Position numbers and translations under genes: made by a program | In this document: positions 51,915 to 58,653 of the stretch, piece after piece | Numbering within the stretch: the first letter of the stretch is position 1 | How the letters are laid out: each line of letters opens with the position of its first letter | The notes under the pieces: model-generated | What the model was told of the DNA's origin: nothing | Seen by the model: only the letters and a program-made list of their open reading frames with translations | Database searches by the model: none | Source of the DNA: Myxococcota bacterium | GTDB lineage: Bacteria > Myxococcota_A > UBA796 > JAFGLY01 | Length of the DNA: 58,653 nt | Reading direction: 5' to 3' | Assembly: GCA_024276675.1 (NCBI GenBank) | Contig: JAJRWT010000105.1 | Coordinates: 1 to 58,653, forward strand

Positions 51915-53612
51915 ATGGATAGCAGGCCACGCCACAGTTTCAACACTCCTACGTTCCGTTGGCTGGACAGGTTCCTGCTGCTGTCCATCGCCTGCCTGTT
52001 ATTGTTTGGGCTGGGCCACGTTCCGTTGAGCGAAGATGAAGGGCAAACCGCCGTGGTTGCTCGGACAATCATCCAACACGGTGTTCCCTACGGCTTCGAT
52101 GGGCAGTCACTCATCGCATCTCCCAACGTACCGGAGACCAACCAGGACCAGCTCTGGATCCTGCAGCCATGGCTCCCATTCTATACAGAGGCATTGTCAT
52201 TCGAGCTCTTTGGGGAAAGCACCGGGTCAGCACGGCTTCCGTTCGCGTTCATGGGCCTCCTGACGGTTTTCCTCGTCAGGGGACTGGCTTTTCGCGTACT
52301 TCGGAACGAGGCTTCCGTGCTGGCCACCACAGCGCTCCTGGGCCTGTTTGTTCCGTTTCTGCTGCACGCCCGCGTTGCCAGATACTACCCAATGAGCATG
52401 GCGATGGTAGCCGGCCTCTGGTGGGTCCATCTGTACCTCCCTCGAAGGCAATGGCGTTGGGAGGCCCTGTTGTTCCTCCTGGGTGCCCTGCTGTTCCATA
52501 CACATCCATACCCGTTTGTCACCGGGTTCTCGGTGGGCGGCCTCATGCTTCTGGGCTTTGTGGTTCAGGGCAGATATCCCTGGTGGCGTGGTCTCCTGGC
52601 CTACGGCTTGGTTGCCGTTCAGGGCCTTGTCTGGCTGCAAATCATGTCGCTTCCCGACAACATGGTCATCGATGTCGGCAGCGACGGTATCAACCACGTG
52701 TGGGAGCTTCTGGCTGATCTCAACGACTACCTGTTCCCGCTGGTCCTGTTTCCGCTGCTGTTCTATTTCCTGAGACGGAGGGACCCAGCACGGCTGATGG
52801 TGGTTTCCCTGGTAGGGGGAATTGTAGTGTCCTGGGCGTTCGTGGGCTTCACAACCTGGGGGTCGATTCGATACCTCGTGGGACTCTTTCCTGCCACCGC
52901 GTTGTTGGGGGGCTTCTTGTTCCGTGAGGTGTATCGCCAGAGGCCGAAGTTGGCTCTTGCAGGGCTCCTGGTGTTACTCTTCACCAACCTCTTCAACATG
53001 CTGCCCTACCTACCTTTGTATCCATTGAAGCAGATTGGAATCCGTAAAGCCACGAACCTGCTTGAGTGGTCTGGACCAGCCTCCACACCCCAGGTGGATT
53101 TCCCTAAAATGTTGGTGGAGATATTCGGCCCCGAATGGCCGAGATACACCACGGGAGTGGCGGATTTCCTCAATACTCACGCCGCCCCAGGGGAACGGGT
53201 CTTGAAGCACGGCACCATCAACGCCCTGGTATTCTACACAAACCAGCCTTTTTTTCGTATAACGCCTGCTCGTCGTTACAGGGTGCCCTGGGTAGCAACA
53301 CCGCCCCACGTCTACAAGTACGAAGAAGGCATACTGGAGCAGATGGATTTTTCCTGGTACCTTCCTGCCCCTACGGCCTATGCAGAGCTTCCGGCGAACC
53401 TGATTGAAGATATCGAAACTTTCGATTGCGGCCATGAACTGGTGGGACCACTACCCGTGGAACTTGGCAAGTTTCCTGAAGACTGGGATGTTGACAGGTA
53501 CCTGCTGCCGGTTCCACCGGTGGACAGGACCGGAGCCTATTCACGTACCCACCAGTTCGGCCCACAGGAGGACGGATGTGCGCCGGTCTACCACGTCCGA
53601 CGTCCGGGGTAG
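51915..53612 (+). CDS. ArnT/PMT-type membrane glycosyltransferase (GT39/83 family)
   Basis: 565 aa from ATG 51915 (AGGAG upstream). An integral inner-membrane protein with about 9-11 helices. The first periplasmic loop carries PLSEDEGQTAVVARTII, the acidic DE pair of the ArnT/PMT superfamily (usually a Y/DE motif after TM1), and GFDGQSLIASPNV and QLWILQPWLPFY follow. Such enzymes move a sugar from an undecaprenyl- or dolichyl-phosphate donor to lipid A or protein on the periplasmic side. A large soluble C-terminal domain from about residue 400 (YTTGVADFLNTHAAPGERVLKHGTINALVFYTNQPFFR) is typical. Acceptor unknown. Next gene is 133 bp on. Confidence 0.75.
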   Translation: MDSRPRHSFNTPTFRWLDRFLLLSIACLLLFGLGHVPLSEDEGQTAVVARTIIQHGVPYGFDGQSLIASPNVPETNQDQLWILQPWLPFYTEALSFELFGESTGSARLPFAFMGLLTVFLVRGLAFRVLRNEASVLATTALLGLFVPFLLHARVARYYPMSMAMVAGLWWVHLYLPRRQWRWEALLFLLGALLFHTHPYPFVTGFSVGGLMLLGFVVQGRYPWWRGLLAYGLVAVQGLVWLQIMSLPDNMVIDVGSDGINHVWELLADLNDYLFPLVLFPLLFYFLRRRDPARLMVVSLVGGIVVSWAFVGFTTWGSIRYLVGLFPATALLGGFLFREVYRQRPKLALAGLLVLLFTNLFNMLPYLPLYPLKQIGIRKATNLLEWSGPASTPQVDFPKMLVEIFGPEWPRYTTGVADFLNTHAAPGERVLKHGTINALVFYTNQPFFRITPARRYRVPWVATPPHVYKYEEGILEQMDFSWYLPAPTAYAELPANLIEDIETFDCGHELVGPLPVELGKFPEDWDVDRYLLPVPPVDRTGAYSRTHQFGPQEDGCAPVYHVRRPG

Positions 53613-53745
53613 TCAGAGTTGCACCCCCTGCTGAAAATCCGACATCCTGGGACCATGGACTACTGTCCAGCCCCACTCACGGATGGCGACAAAACCTGCC
53701 GCGTGCTACGTTCCGCCAACCTTTTCCCACCTACGGAGGAGCCAC

Positions 53746-54369
53746 ATGGCAACGGGAACGACCAATCCCACTGCGAACCAAAAAACAGCGCCGATGCCGG
53801 GAACCGGGCGGTTCTTGAGTGAGTTCAAGGCACTATGGGCCTTGATAGCGATTCTTGCTTGTGCCGTAATCCTCGAGGGTGGAGTTGCCACCTACCACGA
53901 GTTCAAGATGCTCAAGAAGGTACGGCGTATTGCGCCAAAGCAGATGCAGTTCGAACGTGAGATCAAGCGCCACAAGTTCATAGGCGAAGGCAAGATCTTT
54001 GGTAGCGCCGACATGGACGCCCTCGATATTGGCAAGAACGCATGGCTGGAAGATTTCTTCGAAAACAAGTCCGTCGACGAGGATACGGCGAAGCGCGCCC
54101 GGCAGGTCATCGTGATGAACATGGGCCGAATCAACGAGCTAAGCATCAAGTTGTACAATCACGGTTTGACTCCCCAGGAGGGAGCCGCCCAGATAACGTT
54201 TGAATTCGACATTCGGCTACGTTCCCTCCAGAAGCTGCTGGGAAAAGAGGCGGGCAAGGAGCTGGATGACATCATCACAAAAGCATGGAAGCAGAACTAC
54301 CCGCAGATTTTCCAGACGCTCGCGAACCTGGAACCTCAACAAGCCGCTGGCCAACCCTCTGGGCAATAG
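53746..54369 (+). CDS. Membrane-anchored helical protein of unknown function
   Basis: 207 aa from ATG 53746, preceded by GGAGGA. After a 25-residue Thr/Pro-rich tail there is one transmembrane helix (LWALIAILACAVILEGGVA). The remaining 150 residues are helical and charged, with AKRARQVIVMNMGRINELSIKLYNHGLTPQEGAAQITFEFDIRLRSLQKLLGKEAGKELDDII. The order resembles the 55755 product (TM, then linker, then a helical domain), which may be a distant paralog. Likely a periplasmic-side sensor or scaffold. Not recognised. Confidence 0.6.
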   Translation: MATGTTNPTANQKTAPMPGTGRFLSEFKALWALIAILACAVILEGGVATYHEFKMLKKVRRIAPKQMQFEREIKRHKFIGEGKIFGSADMDALDIGKNAWLEDFFENKSVDEDTAKRARQVIVMNMGRINELSIKLYNHGLTPQEGAAQITFEFDIRLRSLQKLLGKEAGKELDDIITKAWKQNYPQIFQTLANLEPQQAAGQPSGQ

Positions 54370-54440
54370 CACGAGTCACCTGGATGGCAACCTGTTGTGC
54401 TGGGCTCACACGAGCCCACCAGGCACAGCAGCATCAAGGG

Positions 54441-55337
54441 CTAACGGGCAGGCTCTTCGGGCTTGACGAAGGCACCGTACCATACAGTCAGCTCCGGGTC
54501 ATATTCGTAACTCTTGGTATGGAAACCAGCGGCTTCAAAGTTTGTCTTGATGAACTTGCCCGCAGTGTTGAGTCCGATTCCGAGAAACTGAATGACGGTC
54601 AACTGCCCACCGGGCTTGAAGGAGCGGTAGAGGCTGTCGATCATCTTGATGTTTTCATCCAGCAGATTCTGGAACATGTAGAAGTCTGCATGGGAGAGCA
54701 AGCCGGCATCCAGGGTGTTTGGAGGAAGGGTGGTGTCGTCAACCTTGCTCACCTTGAACACTATGTTGTTGTATGGATCCAGTGAGGGGTCCTCTTTTAC
54801 CCTGTTCTGCAGGTATTCCAGTGCAGATTCCTGGATGTCCAGCGCGTAGACCGTACCCGTTCGTCCCACTGCTTTCGCGAAAGCAGTGGTGAAAAAACCG
54901 GATCCGCAACCGATATCAGCCACGGACATGCCCTCTTGAAGGTTCATTATCTCCATGACCTTTTCGGGATCCTCTTGACGTTCCACCAATTCGTGTTTGA
55001 ACTGGAAATTGGTGTGCTTTGGATAGGTGCGGAAATACTGCTCGTACAGAACCCTTCCCTGGCGGTCCAACTTGTTCCAGCTCTTCTTGCTCTGGTCGCC
55101 TTGTTGGCGGGCATAGATCAAATATGGCTCAAAAAGATCTTTGTATGACTTCTTGGGTTGCTGAAATTCCTTCTCAGGCTCCTGTCCCTGCGCTTGCGAT
55201 CCTTGCTGGGCACTCGTACTCTCAGGCCTGGGAGGCCTGCCCTCTCCCTTGTTCTTGCTGCAAGCTGGAATGGACAAGATGGAAAAGGCACCAGCGATGC
55301 AGGCCAGGGTTCGAATTCGATAAGCCGCTTTGTACAT
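54441..55337 (-). CDS. Lipid-anchored class I methyltransferase-like protein
   Basis: 298 aa from ATG 55337, with GAGGAA upstream. A lipoprotein signal ends with SIPAC (Cys26), followed by a Ser/Gln-rich linker to about residue 60. The domain has the class I SAM-methyltransferase Rossmann motif I, VADIGCGSGFFTTAFAKAVG (about 139), then YALDIQESALEYLQNRV (acidic motif II), LDAGLLSHADFYMFQN and a later strand TVIQFLGIG. S-adenosylmethionine is not normally available outside the cytoplasm, so the anchored form is unusual. Similar exported methyltransferase-like proteins exist in other Proteobacteria. Convergent with the 53746 gene. Confidence 0.75.
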   Translation of the reverse strand: MYKAAYRIRTLACIAGAFSILSIPACSKNKGEGRPPRPESTSAQQGSQAQGQEPEKEFQQPKKSYKDLFEPYLIYARQQGDQSKKSWNKLDRQGRVLYEQYFRTYPKHTNFQFKHELVERQEDPEKVMEIMNLQEGMSVADIGCGSGFFTTAFAKAVGRTGTVYALDIQESALEYLQNRVKEDPSLDPYNNIVFKVSKVDDTTLPPNTLDAGLLSHADFYMFQNLLDENIKMIDSLYRSFKPGGQLTVIQFLGIGLNTAGKFIKTNFEAAGFHTKSYEYDPELTVWYGAFVKPEEPAR

Positions 55338-55486
55338 CTGGTGTTCCTCGGCTGGGGATGATGGGGATTCAGGCTCACGGTACTTCACCGGCCAACCTGA
55401 ACAGCTTCGTCTGCACCGTCTATTACACGATACGGGAGTGTCAACAATAGTCGTGGTTGATGGGCCACTCCCTGGCGAATCTCGAT

Positions 55487-55639
55487 GGTTCCCATCCGGA
55501 AGAGGCTTCCATCACCAAAGCAGCCCCCTTGTTGAATCACCGGCCAGCCACTTCTGCGCAACCATTGGAAATAGCGCTGCTATTCCGGCGGGTTGCGTTG
55601 GCTCGACAGGCTCGGTCAGCCAATTCCGGACGGGAGCTT
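55487..55639 (-). repeat. Palindromic MITE-like element, copy C (full length, diverged)
   Basis: 153 bp in reverse orientation to copies A and B. Both ends are visible: GGTTCCCATCCGGAAG at the left and CCAATTCCGGACGGGAGCTT at the right, imperfect inverted repeats of each other. The centre AAATAGCGCTGCTATTCCGGCGGGTTGCG matches 50-75 of copy A read backwards; it is given here in parts only. It occupies the 417-bp divergent gap 55338-55754, which otherwise holds the promoters of both neighbours. Confidence 0.7.
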
Positions 55640-55754
55640 GATGGGGGCGCGGACAGTTCTTTCCAGGCACATGGTGGTTCTCATACCCTTGGTTTTCGGT
55701 CTCTGCTGTGATAGCAGAAGCGGGTACTCCCCAAATGCCGACAGAGGACCAGAC

Positions 55755-56417
55755 ATGGAACATTGCGTGAAATCCGTTCCCTGCAAAGCCGTTGCCCTGG
55801 CCACGTACCGTTGCCGCAGGGGTAATTCCATCACTTTCTTGTGGGTGCTTGTCGTTGGCCTGTGCTTTGCCACAATGGTTCTCGGTGCTCTTCTGGTCCG
55901 CCATCAGACAGAGGGGGCACTCATCCAGCGTTACTTCACCGAGGAAGAAGCCCTTGAACGAAAAGGCCCACCAGCCATCGACCCATCCAAGGGCATGGTG
56001 GTCTTTTCCCGCTCTCTGGTGGAAGGAATTACAGAAGGCAAGAAGTCCTGGCTGGAGCTGTTCATTCAACGACAGGAACTCGACGAATTCAAGGCCCAAC
56101 AACTTCGTGATTTTACCGCTCAATACGTCGCAGACGTCAATGAGATCGCCATGATGCAGCTCCGTGCAGAGATCTCAGACGAAGGCACATTGCTGCTGCT
56201 CAACGGAGAAAAAAAAGAACTTCAACAGCAGGTCAGAAACCTCCTGGACGAAGATGCCGCCAGTCTGTTCATCACCGAGATGCTTCTCAACTGGGACGTC
56301 AACGAACGAGTCGCACGTTCCATCGCATTTGCCAGTGACAAACTCCAGAAGTACGACACCACCGGTGAACCCACCAGGGCACCCCAGAAGCATGTCAACA
56401 TGAAGAACGACGAGTAG
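55755..56417 (+). CDS. Membrane-anchored helical protein of unknown function
   Basis: 220 aa from ATG 55755; the frame remains open upstream to 55593 but that part crosses repeat copy C. A basic start is followed by one transmembrane helix (ITFLWVLVVGLCFATMVLG). The rest is helical, with SWLELFIQRQELDEFKAQQLRDFTAQYVADVNEIAMMQL and LLDEDAASLFITEMLLNWDVNERVARSI. The plan is like that of the 53746 product. Not recognised. No strong ribosome site. Confidence 0.55.
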   Translation: MEHCVKSVPCKAVALATYRCRRGNSITFLWVLVVGLCFATMVLGALLVRHQTEGALIQRYFTEEEALERKGPPAIDPSKGMVVFSRSLVEGITEGKKSWLELFIQRQELDEFKAQQLRDFTAQYVADVNEIAMMQLRAEISDEGTLLLLNGEKKELQQQVRNLLDEDAASLFITEMLLNWDVNERVARSIAFASDKLQKYDTTGEPTRAPQKHVNMKNDE

Positions 56418-56511
56418 AACACAAGGTGTCTACAATATATGGCAGAGTTTGGCAGCTCTGCGCGAGACTCCATCCGTCCTCAAGGCAGAGGAGCATCTGT
56501 GCAGAAGAAAA

Positions 56512-56541
56512 CCCCCGGTCGTCCACGGAGGACGGCGGGGG
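56512..56541. terminator. GC-rich hairpin between convergent genes, likely bidirectional terminator
   Basis: CCCCCGGTCGTCC pairs with GGACGGCGGGGG over a small loop, with two mismatches. On the minus strand a GTTTTCTTC run follows. It sits between the stops of the 55755 gene (+) and the 56571 gene (-), so it could stop both. A second weaker hairpin, GCAGAG...CTCTGC, is near 56442-56460. Confidence 0.5.
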
Positions 56542-56570
56542 CTGTCTTCAGGACCGCACCCAGCGGCTGA

Positions 56571-58022
56571 TCAGGCGTTGACTACCTTTGCCCTCGGATC
56601 GGCGGTGGTCTTGAAGAGTTTCAGTGGACCATCAGCATATGATTCCATGGGGAAGGGAATGAACTCCGGATCATAGAATTGTGTACAGACTTCATCTGCA
56701 AAGAAACGCCCCTTGCGTGTCAGCTTGACGACGTGGTCGTTTTCTTCCACCAAGCCGAAGGACTTGAGAGCCTTGATCTCGGATCCCCAGATGTCATGGA
56801 CATCGTAGCCGGTCTGTTCTTTGTACGCGCTCTTGAGCACGTCGTTGTTCTTGAGAGGCAGTACCATGTGCCAACGAAGAGCTGCCTCGACATCTCGTAC
56901 CAGACCACGATTCACGGGCAGTCGGCCCGACTTGATTCGTTCCACGTAATCCTTCATGGAGTCGGTGTTTATGGAGAACCGGTCTCGCAGGCTGCTGAAG
57001 GCGCTCAAGCCCATGCCCAGGGTATCGTATTGCGAACAGCACTGGTCAAAGGCATAGTGAGAGTAGAAGTCGGGATCGCGAGAGAAGACCCTGATGAGGG
57101 TTTCGTTGTAGCCGGCTTCGTTGAGCATCAAGATGGAGATCTGCTTCTGTAGAAGGGATTCCTCCAGGCCAGGGAAGCGTTCAGGGTGTTTCTCGTAGAG
57201 GCGTTCAATTGGTCCGCGTGCATCTCCGTAGGGTATGATCTTCAGGCGGTAGGTCTGTATCTCGTCCACATCCAGAGCGATGGCATCCTTGATGCATTGG
57301 ATCCACATTTCGGTGCTAAGGTCTGGATAGCCGTAGATGAACTCAACACAGATGTCTTCGTATCCAGCGTCACGACAGCTTTTCACTGCCTCGGCCGATT
57401 CGGCAGAGGTGTGACGACGGTTCATCTTGCGAAGAAGGCCATCATCCATGGCGTTCAGACCGATGGTGAGCCGTTCGGAGCGATAGTCCCTCATGATCTT
57501 GAGGCGCTCACGGCCCTGGGGACCGATGAGGGTCAGCGGATGAACATCGTAGGCAAACTGGGTGCACTGGTCCAGGTCCACTCTTTTCTCAAAAATTTCG
57601 TGAAACCTCTTGAACAGGCGGGGACTCAGGTAGGAAGGCGTGCCGCCCGCTATCAGGACCGAATGAGTCTTGAACCTGGGAATGCCAAAGCGGTCCAGCC
57701 ACATGTCCATTTCTTTCTCGAACAGGTCGAGATAGGCCTCCTGCCGCAACTCTGAAACTCCCGTGGTTACGGGGTAGTGGCAATATGTGCAACGTGCGGG
57801 GCAGAAAGGAATATGGGCATAGAGAACGAACCTGTGGTCGTCCGGCGGCGTGTAGGTTTTCAGGTATTGTTCTTCCTCGTCGGGAGGGTACATCGTGATT
57901 GGAGGATAGTGGACACCCGCAGGGAAGAACTCTCCGACATCGCTGATAAGTCCAGCCGCAGTCAGTTCCTTTAGATCGTCCAGGCGCTTCCGAGCGGCCT
58001 CGATCAACGTTTGATCATTCAT
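56571..58022 (-). CDS. HemN/HemW-type radical SAM protein
   Basis: 483 aa from ATG 58022, with GGAGCC upstream. The radical SAM cluster is CPARCTYC (Cys74, Cys78, Cys81; C-x3-C-x2-C) after VLYAHIPF. Then come GGTPSYLSPRLFKRF, ERLTIGLNAMDDGLLRKMNRRHTSAE and the oxygen-independent coproporphyrinogen oxidase-like pattern (VEFIYGYPDLSTEMW). The C-terminal HemN-type winged region (LKSFGLVEENDHVVKLTRKGRFFADEVC) is present. It could be a haem chaperone or a haem-degrading HutW/ChuW-like enzyme rather than a true coproporphyrinogen oxidase. Large N-terminal extension (70 aa) before the cluster. Its own transcription unit. Confidence 0.85.
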   Translation of the reverse strand: MNDQTLIEAARKRLDDLKELTAAGLISDVGEFFPAGVHYPPITMYPPDEEEQYLKTYTPPDDHRFVLYAHIPFCPARCTYCHYPVTTGVSELRQEAYLDLFEKEMDMWLDRFGIPRFKTHSVLIAGGTPSYLSPRLFKRFHEIFEKRVDLDQCTQFAYDVHPLTLIGPQGRERLKIMRDYRSERLTIGLNAMDDGLLRKMNRRHTSAESAEAVKSCRDAGYEDICVEFIYGYPDLSTEMWIQCIKDAIALDVDEIQTYRLKIIPYGDARGPIERLYEKHPERFPGLEESLLQKQISILMLNEAGYNETLIRVFSRDPDFYSHYAFDQCCSQYDTLGMGLSAFSSLRDRFSINTDSMKDYVERIKSGRLPVNRGLVRDVEAALRWHMVLPLKNNDVLKSAYKEQTGYDVHDIWGSEIKALKSFGLVEENDHVVKLTRKGRFFADEVCTQFYDPEFIPFPMESYADGPLKLFKTTADPRAKVVNA

Positions 58023-58034
58023 GTCTGGCTCCGT

Positions 58035-58049
58035 TCAATTGCGAATTGA
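58035..58049. promoter_or_regulatory. Candidate operator TCAATT-GCG-AATTGA
   Basis: A perfect 6-bp inverted repeat with a 3-bp spacer, centred about 20 bp upstream of the ATG of the radical SAM gene. A repressor bound here would block its transcription or translation start. No regulator is encoded nearby. Confidence 0.4.
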
Positions 58050-58510
58050 TCAGGAAGTAAGGCCCATAAGAACCCATTCTGCCGTTTCCTTCGAGCAATG
58101 TATCCAGATTATTCTCGCTGGACCGGCAAGTGTCAACATCTATCGGACCTGTGCCTGGAAAACTCCCAGTTGCTGTTGCACACTGTGCTCTTCATGGCTG
58201 CGTTCAAGTTTATTCGAGCGCATCGATACTGCGGATGCCAGGGGAATATTCAGGATACATAGTCCCAGAAATAGAGGGAGTTGTGAGCTGTGTTACCAAA
58301 TACTTGCAGCGAAGATCCTGCCAAAGAATTGGCCGGCTTCCAAGGGCCCGAAAAAACAGGAGAATGAACTCGAAGCGGGAATTAACGTCATTTCGGGCGA
58401 CGGTGCAAGCAGAAAATTTCACCACTTCAGCTCTGAGGTCCACAACCGACCAGGCAGGAGAACTCATGATGGGCGAGCCGGGGAGAACGGGTTGGTCGCG
58501 GAGAGGCCTG
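58050..58510. other. Non-coding stretch at the contig end
   Basis: About 460 bp without a gene I can support. Two open frames (58210-58521 minus and 58021-58593 plus) cross the repeat and have no family sequence, ribosome site or typical codon use. The segment is lower in GC than the genes beside it. Confidence 0.5.
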
Positions 58511-58653
58511 CTAGTTCCCATCCGGAAAAGGCGGACCGAGCCGGGGCGAGTCGCTTTCGAGCCAGGCGCATCCTGCGTAACCCGCCGGAATAGCAGCGCT
58601 ATTTCAAGTGGTTGCGCGGATGTGCCTGGCGAAGGAATGGGCCGCTCCGGCGA
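58511..58653 (+). repeat. Palindromic MITE-like element, copy B (right end cut off by window end)
   Basis: Left terminus AGTTCCCATCCGGAAA (58511-58526), then about 125 bp almost identical to 1-124. The differences cluster in one place (CAGGTGCGTCCGCGC in copy A against CAGGCGCATCCTGCGT here), which weakens one hairpin arm. The last 75 or so bases match copy A exactly. The window stops 25 bp short of the right terminus seen in copy A. Confidence 0.8.

Noticed and set aside
58021..58593. 190-aa plus-strand frame at the end of the window
   Set aside because: Crosses the repeat element and lacks a ribosome site, domain or coding bias.

Overview
The window looks like one contig of a Gram-negative member of Myxococcota or a related deltaproteobacterial lineage. 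The evidence is high GC coding with strong third-position GC, very many lipoboxes, outer-membrane beta-barrels, two transmembrane Ser/Thr kinases, MopE-like DCDD/DNDCDG repeat proteins, FG-GAP lipoproteins, and two C-termini of MYXO-CTERM type (Cys pair, hydrophobic segment, Arg cluster). I see no rRNA, tRNA, CRISPR array, phage, transposase or plasmid functions. Species cannot be assigned by reading alone.

Layout. 149-18160 is a surface-protein region: an outer-membrane barrel with a subtilase-fold protein lacking the expected Ser; a MYXO-CTERM protein; an FG-GAP lipoprotein with a coiled-coil/barrel partner; then a tight four-gene operon (giant 1558-aa MopE-like lipoprotein, membrane protein, Ser/Thr kinase, FG-GAP lipoprotein). 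18175-21586 (minus) carries moaD, moaE, trmB, a CxxCH lipoprotein and a VanX-like D-Ala-D-Ala dipeptidase. 21676-25335 holds a small lipoprotein, a von Willebrand A lipoprotein and a second MYXO-CTERM protein. 25395-27297 is murG plus an atypical short-chain dehydrogenase. 27514-29042 encodes a C39-like protein and a radical-SAM-like protein with no cluster cysteines. 29123-36498 is regulatory: a second kinase, a sulfatase-modifying-factor-like lipoprotein, a zinc-finger/TPR membrane protein and a divergent sigma54 activator with a degenerate receiver. 36539-41719 has a lipoprotein/PilO-like pair, a tandem universal stress protein, a JAMM-DinG helicase fusion and a small helical protein. 41754-45097 is an Mla-type lipid transport operon with two different permeases. 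45344-58022 mixes envelope proteins, a metallo-beta-lactamase-fold hydrolase, a flavin reductase, two radical SAM enzymes, pterin genes (folB, a RibD-C reductase, folE), a GT39/83-type membrane glycosyltransferase and a lipidated methyltransferase.

The most unusual non-coding signal is a family of roughly 150-170 bp palindromic elements with 16-bp terminal inverted repeats. One copy starts the window, one ends it, and three more diverged copies lie inside. It has the form of a non-autonomous MITE, and the contig boundaries fall inside two nearly identical copies. Other highlights: a pair of small hairpins with compensatory arm changes, two TATAAT boxes placed so close to an ATG that leaderless transcripts are likely, an orphan rho-independent terminator between divergent genes, and several proteins that keep a fold but lose its catalytic residues. 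Starts were chosen by reading ribosome sites, signal peptides and overlaps. All family calls are from motif recognition without a database search.
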